Source: a bacterium
GTDB taxonomy: Bacteria > Patescibacteriota > Patescibacteriia > Patescibacteriales > GWC2-42-12
Assembly: GCA_030655095.1 (NCBI GenBank)
Contig: JAURWF010000033.1
Span: 1-7,774, forward strand
Direction of reading: 5' to 3'
DNA: 7,774 bases
Shown here: one piece after another, positions 1 through 4,142 of the stretch
Position numbering within the stretch: the stretch's first letter is position 1
Layout: the number at the start of each line of letters is the position of its first letter
Notes under the pieces: model-generated
What the model saw: the letters and a program-made list of their open reading frames with translations, nothing else
Databases searched by the model: none
What the model was told of the DNA's origin: nothing
Position numbers and translations under genes: made by a program

Positions 1-112
1 ATAATTGATAGCTAAAGTCTTGTCGTTTGTAGTGTTCCGCATAATGTTACTAATTAGTTTATTAAATGATATCAATATATCATTTTTGTCAACGAATTAG
101 TAAACATCTACA

Positions 113-140
113 ATTCCCGCAGAGCCCGGAGAGCGGGAAT
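113..140. repeat. REP-like palindrome in a gene-free stretch
   Basis: The arms ATTCCCGC (113-120) and GCGGGAAT (133-140) are perfect inverted repeats around a 12-base loop, followed by CCAGG. This resembles the widespread REP/dRS3-type palindromes of the form ATTCCC-N-GGGAAT. Its GC content is far above the surroundings. A second, AT-only inverted repeat (AAATGATA 64-71 / TATCATTT 78-85) lies just upstream. I see no convincing gene in 1-287; the one open frame there runs through this palindrome and has unbiased, low-complexity composition. Confidence 0.6.
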
Positions 141-287
141 CCAGGAGTTAATAGTACAATTTTGTCTATAATCAATTTAAACTTAAATTTTCTGCCATTA
201 ATTCCTGAATTGCGAGTTAAGCATGTAATCTATTTACATTTTAAGATAGTAATTTTATTTGATGAAATAGAAATTAAAAAATAAAAA

Positions 288-737
288 TCAGATTTTTAAA
301 GAAAATTTTTTAGAGAGAACTTTATCGAGCCATACAAAATCTTTCCCTTTTTCAAAACTGTTGCTTTCGTAAAATTTTATTGCTTCATAGTTGTTTGTTA
401 AAAGACAAATGTATTCACAACCGGTAGTTTTTATTTTTTTAATAGCCATATTTAATAATTTTGTACCAAATCCTTTTTTACGAAATTGAGGGAGGATATA
501 AATATTTTCGATGATCGTTTTTTTAAAAACTAAACTATTGTTTATAATAATAAATCCTATTATTTTTTCTTTTTCTTTAGCGATCAATAAATAGTCAGTT
601 TGACTTTTGATACAATTATGTAATATATGTTTCGGCCAAAAAATTACAACTTCGTCAGAAACACTAAATTCATTCACAGTATTGCCGAGAGAATGAATTT
701 CATCAATGTCGTTTATTGTTGCTTCTCTAATTTTCAT
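288..737 (-). CDS. GNAT-family N-acetyltransferase
   Basis: This 149-residue cytosolic protein is the full length of a single GNAT domain, a fold that transfers an acyl group from acyl-CoA to an amine. Motif A lies at about residues 78-96: the strand ENIYILPQF is followed by the CoA-pyrophosphate loop R86-K-K-G89-F-G91, which fits R/Q-x-x-G-x-G. Motif B is NNYEAIKFYESNSF at about 115-128, with Tyr123 in the place of the usual general-acid tyrosine and the typical 'AIKFYES.GF' wording. The N-terminus (IREATINDIDEIHSL) is the usual beta1-alpha1. The substrate cannot be read from the sequence; the arrangement recalls small amino-acid or ribosomal-protein acetyltransferases, but that is only resemblance. 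It stops with TGA. It lies 56 bases downstream of the phosphoribosyltransferase gene on the same strand. An AT-only hairpin (742-762) in the gap may weakly terminate or just be composition. No Shine-Dalgarno is visible. Confidence 0.85.
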   Translation of the reverse strand: MKIREATINDIDEIHSLGNTVNEFSVSDEVVIFWPKHILHNCIKSQTDYLLIAKEKEKIIGFIIINNSLVFKKTIIENIYILPQFRKKGFGTKLLNMAIKKIKTTGCEYICLLTNNYEAIKFYESNSFEKGKDFVWLDKVLSKKFSLKI

Positions 738-793
738 AAATAAAAAATAAGCTTTATTTTTTTAAAACCGTCATTTTTACTAATTTTGATAAT

Positions 794-1447
794 CTAAAAC
801 TTAAATTCTTGTTTTTTAATAGATTGTTTTTCAACTATTTTACCATCACCATATTGAAATTGTTTGCCTGATACTGTAGCAATTTCTTCTTCATAGTTTT
901 CCCATGGAGCCATCGATGCTTTACCAATCCCAAGCTCTTTGCATTTTTCTGCAGACAACTCTTCACAATGATTTGTATATTCTCCATAAAATATTTTTTC
1001 AACATAATCTTTCACCGAGTTACGATAAGAATAATCTAAACAATCAGCCACATGCAAAATTTTAGCTTTAGGAAATATTTTTTTGATATCTTTTACTGCA
1101 GTAATAACTGTATTGCCAAAACATTGATCTCCCTCTACAAGTAAAAATGTAGGATTGTCTTTAAACATATCTTTTTTAATTGTAAATAAAATTTGACGTA
1201 ATTCTGCTTCATTTTTACCAATAAAAAAATATTTGTATTGAACTGGGAGTATGCGAAGTAAATGAAGGCGATAGGCGAGAAATGTTCCTAATATATTTCC
1301 ACCTCTTAAAATTGGAACAACAGCATCAATTTTAATTTTATTTTTTGTAATATATTTTTGAACATCCTTTAAAATCTTTTCCATTATTTTTGCATATTCT
1401 TCCCAACTTCTTTTTTCAAAATCATTTTTTGTGTATTTTTTAGACAT
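794..1447 (-). CDS. Phosphoribosyltransferase-like protein (type I PRTase fold)
   Basis: This 217-residue protein has no signal peptide or membrane segment. Residues 40-60 (IDAVVPILRGGNILGTFLAYR) match the beta-strand, loop and helix of type I phosphoribosyltransferases. Residues 101-114 (FLLVEGDQCFGNTV) occupy the position of the PRPP-binding loop, normally hydrophobics-DD-x-x-x-T-G-x-T. Here the acidic pair is E105-G-D107 and the TG is FG, so the loop is divergent but keeps acidic residues, a glycine and the final NT. The alpha/beta pattern continues through ILHVADCLDYS (130-140). The C-terminal 40 residues (MAPWENYEEE... and a Lys/Gln-rich tail) are atypical. Such proteins may act in nucleobase salvage, but the base cannot be predicted. 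It is likely co-transcribed with the acetyltransferase gene downstream. It ends with TAG and has no ribosome-binding site. Confidence 0.7.
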   Translation of the reverse strand: MSKKYTKNDFEKRSWEEYAKIMEKILKDVQKYITKNKIKIDAVVPILRGGNILGTFLAYRLHLLRILPVQYKYFFIGKNEAELRQILFTIKKDMFKDNPTFLLVEGDQCFGNTVITAVKDIKKIFPKAKILHVADCLDYSYRNSVKDYVEKIFYGEYTNHCEELSAEKCKELGIGKASMAPWENYEEEIATVSGKQFQYGDGKIVEKQSIKKQEFKF

Positions 1448-1598
1448 ATTTTAAAAAGCTTTAGATCTGGAAGGTGCTTACCTTTTTAGCCACACAGTGC
1501 CTTCGCGATCTATCGATTATTTCAGCTTAATTGCTGGTTTTTTGTTGGATAGATTTATAAACATTTTTAATAATAATATTAAAAAGATTGGTTTAAAC

Positions 1599-1689
1599 TT
1601 CCGCATTGCCGACCGCACGCTGGCGTGCGATTTCAAAAATGCCTTCAAAATTGCGGAAAAATACCATGCCGACCCCGCAAATGCGGGGG
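1599..1689. repeat. Paired GC-rich hairpins, each preceded by GCCGACC
   Basis: Two hairpins share a 7-base header, GCCGACC, at 1608-1614 and 1668-1674, exactly 60 bases apart. The first is CGCACGC/GCGTGCG (1614-1620 / 1623-1629). The second is CCCCGC/GCGGGG (1673-1678 / 1683-1688). An outer inverted repeat, TTCCGCA (1599-1605) / TGCGGAA (1652-1658), encloses the first hairpin. The GC content is sharply higher than the flanks, suggesting a repeat family inserted between tRNA-Ser and the phosphoribosyltransferase gene. The second hairpin lies 34 bases past the tRNA-Ser 3' end and could help terminate or protect that transcript, although no good T-tract follows. The rest of 1448-1721 holds only a short stem (AAGGT/ACCTT, 1471-1484) with a T-run on the plus strand. 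Confidence 0.6.
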
Positions 1690-1721
1690 AGGTTCCAATC
1701 AATTTCGCTGAATGTAAAACT

Positions 1722-1811
1722 TGGCGGAGAGGGAGGGATTCGAACCCTCGAGAGCCGTTAAGCTCTAACACCTTAGCAGGGTGCCCCTTTCAACCACTCA
1801 GGCACCTCTCC
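1722..1811 (-). tRNA. tRNA-Ser(GCU), with encoded CCA
   Basis: Read on the minus strand, the 5' acceptor GGAGAGG (1811-1805) pairs with CCTCTCC (1732-1726), followed by discriminator G and an encoded CCA (1724-1722). The anticodon stem GCACC/GGTGT holds the loop CTGCTAA, giving anticodon GCT (reads AGC/AGU). A long variable arm (AGAGC...GCTCT), typical of class II serine tRNAs, precedes the T arm GAGGG-TTCGAAT-CCCTC. It is 90 bases long including CCA. The 5' end lies eight bases from the end of a 9-bp satellite array, described separately. Confidence 0.95.
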
Positions 1812-1818
1812 GTACTTA

Positions 1819-1908
1819 GTCTATAAAGTCTGTAAAGTCCATAAAGTCCATAAAGTCCATAAAGTCTGTAAAGTCTGTAAAGTCTGTAAAGTCTGTAAAG
1901 TCCGTAAA
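1819..1908 (-). repeat. 9-bp satellite array, ten units (GACTTTAYR on minus strand)
   Basis: There are ten uninterrupted 9-base units, written GTCYRTAAA on the plus strand and GACTTTAYR on the minus strand, followed by a degenerate GT. Only two positions vary, and only by transitions: TA, TG, CA x3, TG x4, CG in plus-strand order. The array ends just before the 5' end of the minus-strand tRNA-Ser. A second array of the same unit, in the opposite orientation, is at 7291-7403. Units are too short and lack spacers, so this is not CRISPR. Confidence 0.9.
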
Positions 1909-1927
1909 GTTTGGGAGGCGAGGTATT

Positions 1928-1954
1928 TTGACTTTTGATTCTTTATGCTATGAT
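1928..1954 (+). promoter_or_regulatory. Predicted promoter of the two-helix membrane protein gene
   Basis: A -35-like TTGACT (1928-1933) precedes an extended -10, TGCTATGAT (1946-1954), where TG sits one base before TATGAT. The 15-base spacer is short, but an extended -10 tolerates this. The start of transcription would fall near 1961, leaving an AT-rich leader of about 45 bases before the ATG at 2006. This is a prediction from consensus matches only. Confidence 0.45.
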
Positions 1955-2005
1955 AAAAATATATAAGAGATAATTTATTTTGTCAATAAAAAAATATATA
2001 AAAAT

Positions 2006-2506
2006 ATGGAGGAATTAGATCAAAAAATAGATTATGGTAATGAACTTGCTAGCTGGAAAATTCCGGAATATGAGAAACATGAGCGAACTAAAAAATGGTA
2101 TATTTTAGCTACAGTCGTTTCTTTTTTATTGTTAATTTATTCATTTTTTAGTGGTAATTTTTTGTTTGCAATTATTTTAATTATGATTGCATTGATTGTA
2201 ATTTTACATGACGGGCAAGACCCTGCTTGGTTGATTTTTGTTATTACTGAAGAGGGGATTATTGTTGGTGAAAAATTTTATGATTATGATGAAATAAAAA
2301 ATTTTTCTATTGTTTATAAACCGAAGCGGGAAGTAAAAAAGATTTATTTTGAATTTAAAAATGTAGTTAAACCAAGATTATCAATATCTCTAGAGAATAT
2401 GAATCCCTTGCCAATTAGGGGAAATTTGTTAAGATATCTATCAGAAGATTTGGAACGTATTGATCAGCCAATTTCCGAAACTTTTGCAAGTTTATTTAAG
2501 CTATAA
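2006..2506 (+). CDS. Uncharacterised membrane protein, two N-terminal helices and a soluble C-terminal domain
   Basis: This 166-residue protein cannot be assigned a function. Residues 1-30 are charged (EYEKHERTKK) and probably cytosolic. Two hydrophobic helices follow, about 31-49 (WYILATVVSFLLLIYSFF) and 51-68 (NFLFAIILIMIALIVILH), joined by a short turn, so both ends should be on the same side. Residues 75-166 look beta-rich with a final helix: ITEEGIIVGEKFYDYDEI, then SIVYKP, KKIYFEFKN and RLSISLEN, ending in LLRYLSEDL. Two helices followed by such a sheet-plus-helix domain recall bacterial PH-like membrane proteins, but this is only a shape resemblance. The gene has its own predicted promoter upstream and a hairpin terminator 16 bases after the stop, so it is probably monocistronic. 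No Shine-Dalgarno is visible. Confidence 0.75.
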   Translation: MEELDQKIDYGNELASWKIPEYEKHERTKKWYILATVVSFLLLIYSFFSGNFLFAIILIMIALIVILHDGQDPAWLIFVITEEGIIVGEKFYDYDEIKNFSIVYKPKREVKKIYFEFKNVVKPRLSISLENMNPLPIRGNLLRYLSEDLERIDQPISETFASLFKL

Positions 2507-2562
2507 GGTTTTAGGTTTTACAAAAAGCTAATAGCTTTTTATTTTTGAATTACCTAAAACCT
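2506..2562 (+). terminator. Nested hairpin terminator after the membrane protein gene
   Basis: The inner hairpin AAAAAGCT (2522-2529) / AGCTTTTT (2533-2540) has a 3-base loop and is followed by ATTTTT. An outer 11-bp inverted repeat, AGGTTTTAGGT (2506-2516) / ACCTAAAACCT (2552-2562), encloses it. The inner stem plus T-tract fits a Rho-independent terminator; the outer arm is drawn from the heptamer repeat that follows. Confidence 0.65.
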
Positions 2563-2583
2563 AGAACCTAAAACCTAACACCT
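2553..2583 (+). repeat. Heptamer repeat CCTAAAA, four units plus CCT
   Basis: The units CCTAAAA, CCTAGAA, CCTAAAA, CCTAACA and a final CCT are tandem 7-base repeats lying between the terminator and tRNA-Arg. A related but looser run with 8-base units (CCTAAAAA twice, then GCTACAA and GCTAAAA) lies before nrdD at 4109-4140. Confidence 0.7.
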
Positions 2584-2596
2584 ATTTTTGTCTTTA

Positions 2597-2671
2597 GCAC
2601 TCGTCGTTCAACGGATAGGACTTCAGCTTGCGGAGCTGATAATTGAGGTTCGATTCCTCACGAGTGCACCA
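2597..2671 (+). tRNA. tRNA-Arg(GCG), with encoded CCA
   Basis: The acceptor GCACTCG pairs with CGAGTGC, followed by A73 and an encoded CCA. The D arm is GTTC...GGAC with GGA in the loop, supplying A20, an arginine identity base. The anticodon stem TCAGC/GCTGA holds the loop TTGCGGA, giving anticodon GCG (reads CGC/CGU). The T arm is TGAGG-TTCGATT-CCTCA. C35, A20 and A73 all fit arginine. Most bacteria instead use ACG, modified to inosine, for this codon box. A TATTTT (2583-2588) eight bases upstream may be a -10, without a clear -35. Confidence 0.93.
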
Positions 2672-2674
2672 TAT

Positions 2675-3382
2675 ATGAATAATCTAGACAATTTAAAACC
2701 AAATATTGACAAAAAGTTAGTTATTGATTTAATTGATGGTAAATGGGAGAGATTGCCAATTAAAACTCATATTATTACTAAAGATGATAATATAGTTGAG
2801 GTTGTGAAACAATACGCAAAACAGTATTTACAAAATGATGATATGCTTTTTATTAGTGAGCGGATAGTAGCCATTAGTCAAGGCAGAGCGTTTCCGATAA
2901 AAGATATAAAACCGTCTTTTTTTGCTAAATTTCTTGTAAAGTTTGTTTACAAATCTCCATATGGCATTGGTCTTGGGAGTCCTTGGACAATGGAGTTGGC
3001 GATTAAAGAAGCAGGAGTATTGAGAATAATAATAGGTGTTATTGCGTCCGCTATTACTAAGCCATTTGGAATTAAAGGTGTTTTTTATAAAGTTGTTGGA
3101 AAAAATATAAATGCGATTGATGGTCCTTGCGATTATACTTTACCGCCTTATAATGAATACGCTAAATTAGGACCAGCTGAGCCAAATAAAGTGGCTAAAA
3201 AATTAAAGCAAGAGATAAACAATGAAGTTGTTATTATTGATGCTAATGATTTGGGCGTTGCTATTCTTGGTAAATCCAATAAAAATATTTCAGATCTTTT
3301 TTGTAAAAATGTTTTTAAAGATAATCCATTAGGACAATCATCAGAACAAACCCCTCTTTGTATTGTTAGAAAGGTTTTATAA
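2675..3382 (+). CDS. CofE-like protein (coenzyme F420-0:L-glutamate ligase family)
   Basis: This 235-residue protein resembles the ligase family that adds glutamate to F420-0 using GTP. The N-terminal part has the family wording 'gD.l.iSEkivai.qGR' as MLFISERIVAISQGRAFP (about 57-74). A well-conserved middle follows (YKSPYGIGLGSPWTMELA, 92-109, and ITKPFGIKGVFYKVVG, 127-142), then AIDGPCDYTLPPYNEYA (147-163) and IIDANDLGVAILG (187-199). No other F420 gene is seen here, and Patescibacteria are not known for making F420, so the true acceptor is open. The frame is open back into tRNA-Arg, but the first ATG outside the tRNA, at 2675, is three bases after its CCA and is the sensible start. No ribosome-binding site is possible except within the tRNA, so translation may follow tRNA processing. 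A strong terminator follows. Confidence 0.8.
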   Translation: MNNLDNLKPNIDKKLVIDLIDGKWERLPIKTHIITKDDNIVEVVKQYAKQYLQNDDMLFISERIVAISQGRAFPIKDIKPSFFAKFLVKFVYKSPYGIGLGSPWTMELAIKEAGVLRIIIGVIASAITKPFGIKGVFYKVVGKNINAIDGPCDYTLPPYNEYAKLGPAEPNKVAKKLKQEINNEVVIIDANDLGVAILGKSNKNISDLFCKNVFKDNPLGQSSEQTPLCIVRKVL

Positions 3383-3408
3383 ATTATTTCTAGTTTTTGC
3401 AAGTATAT

Positions 3409-3458
3409 AAAAAATATCTCTCTTAATCTTTTAGGATTTTAGGGGGATATTTTTTTTT
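3409..3458 (+). terminator. Strong hairpin terminator after the CofE-like gene
   Basis: AAAAAATATC (3409-3418) pairs with GATATTTTTT (3446-3455), extended inward by TCTC (3419-3422) against GGGG (3442-3445) with two G-T pairs, giving about 14 pairs. A small inner stem AATC/GATT (3425-3428 / 3435-3438) closes the loop. The 3' arm runs into eight T's ending at 3458. It separates the CofE-like gene from the nrd block. Apart from the nrd promoter, 3459-3560 shows only AT-rich sequence, including a 20-bp AT-only palindrome at 3516-3535. Confidence 0.75.
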
Positions 3459-3562
3459 ATTTTCTCACATATCCACAGGTATAAATTATTAAAGACTATA
3501 AAATAAAAAAAAATATTATTTTTAATTAAAAATAACCTAAAATTAGCCAAACTAAATTATTC

Positions 3563-3591
3563 TTGAATCATACTACATCTAGTAGTATAAT
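3563..3591 (+). promoter_or_regulatory. Predicted nrd promoter with overlapping NrdR-box-like operator
   Basis: TTGAAT (3563-3568), a 17-base spacer and a perfect TATAAT (3586-3591) make a strong sigma70-type promoter; transcription should start near 3598, about 28 bases before nrdR. The palindrome TACTACATCTAGTAGTA (3571-3587) fills the spacer and overlaps the -10. Its core CTACATCTAG (3573-3582) agrees with the NrdR-box core CTATATATAG at 8 of 10 bases. NrdR usually binds two boxes about three helix turns apart; I find no good second box at that distance. Confidence 0.6.
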
Positions 3592-3625
3592 GTAATCAAC
3601 GGCTACTAAATATGGAATTACTATT

Positions 3626-4078
3626 ATGAAATGTCCAGTTTGTAATCATTTTGATTCTAAAGTATTAGATTCTCGTGTTGCCTCGGATGGAGTGTCTATT
3701 AGGCGACGACGAGAATGTTTAAAATGTTTTTTTCGTTTTTCTACATACGAAGAAGTGGAGATTTTAGATTTGTCAGTAATAAAACGAGATGGTCGCAAGG
3801 AGTCCTATAGTCGTGATAAAATTATTAAAGGATTAAGACGCGCTTTAGAAAAAAGATCGGTTAATGAAGAGGATTTTAAAAAATTGATTAATTTAATAGA
3901 GAGGGATTTGCAAATTATTAGAAAAGACGAGGTATCTACTGAACAGATTGGCCAGATTGTTTTGAAACATTTAAAACAATTAGATCAAGTTGCCTATATT
4001 AGATTTGCTAGCGTTTATCAATCGTTTGAGGACATTCAAACTTTTCAACGAGAATTAAATAAACTTTTAGCTGATTGA
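3626..4078 (+). CDS. nrdR: Transcriptional repressor NrdR
   Basis: NrdR represses ribonucleotide reductase genes by binding NrdR boxes, with its oligomeric state set by ATP/dATP. This 150-residue protein is the normal full length. The N-terminal zinc ribbon uses C3-P-V-C6 and C31-L-K-C34, followed by FRFSTYE as in the family; SIRRRRECLKC (24-34) carries the DNA-contacting arginines. The ATP-cone spans about residues 49-139 (VIKRDGRKESYSRDKIIKGLRRAL ... STEQIGQIVLKHLKQLDQVAYIRFASVY). It is the first gene after a promoter with an NrdR-box-like palindrome, so it probably represses itself together with nrdD and nrdG. The stop TGA is followed directly by TAA TAA in frame. The gap to nrdD is 64 bases with no terminator. 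No Shine-Dalgarno is seen. Confidence 0.96.
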   Translation: MKCPVCNHFDSKVLDSRVASDGVSIRRRRECLKCFFRFSTYEEVEILDLSVIKRDGRKESYSRDKIIKGLRRALEKRSVNEEDFKKLINLIERDLQIIRKDEVSTEQIGQIVLKHLKQLDQVAYIRFASVYQSFEDIQTFQRELNKLLAD

Positions 4079-4142
4079 TAATAAAGTTTATAAAATAATT
4101 TTAAAAAACCTAAAAACCTAAAAAGCTACAAGCTAAAAAGAT

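Noticed and set aside
66..284. 72-codon open frame on the plus strand
   Set aside because: It runs through the REP-like palindrome, has no domain or coding pattern, and ends against the converging acetyltransferase gene.
742..762. AT-only hairpin between the two minus-strand genes
   Set aside because: The stem has no GC pairs, so it is weak evidence for a terminator.
1497..1826. Overlapping open frames on both strands
   Set aside because: They cover the GC-rich hairpins and tRNA-Ser; the apparent peptide is the tRNA read as protein.
1819..1908. CRISPR array
   Set aside because: Units are 9 bases and head-to-tail, with no spacers and no cas genes.
2588..2674. Upstream extension of the CofE-like gene from a non-ATG start
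   Set aside because: The extension is the whole tRNA-Arg; family similarity begins only after the ATG at 2675.
3148..3402. 84-codon open frame on the minus strand
   Set aside because: It is antisense to the C-terminal part of the CofE-like gene and overlaps no signal of its own.
3469..3477. DnaA-box-like ATATCCACA near the nrd promoter
   Set aside because: It is a single copy with a mismatch to TTATCCACA in AT-rich sequence; no cluster suggests an origin or DnaA control.
3516..3535. Perfect 20-bp palindrome of A and T only
   Set aside because: Such palindromes are expected in this base composition, and a better terminator already lies upstream.
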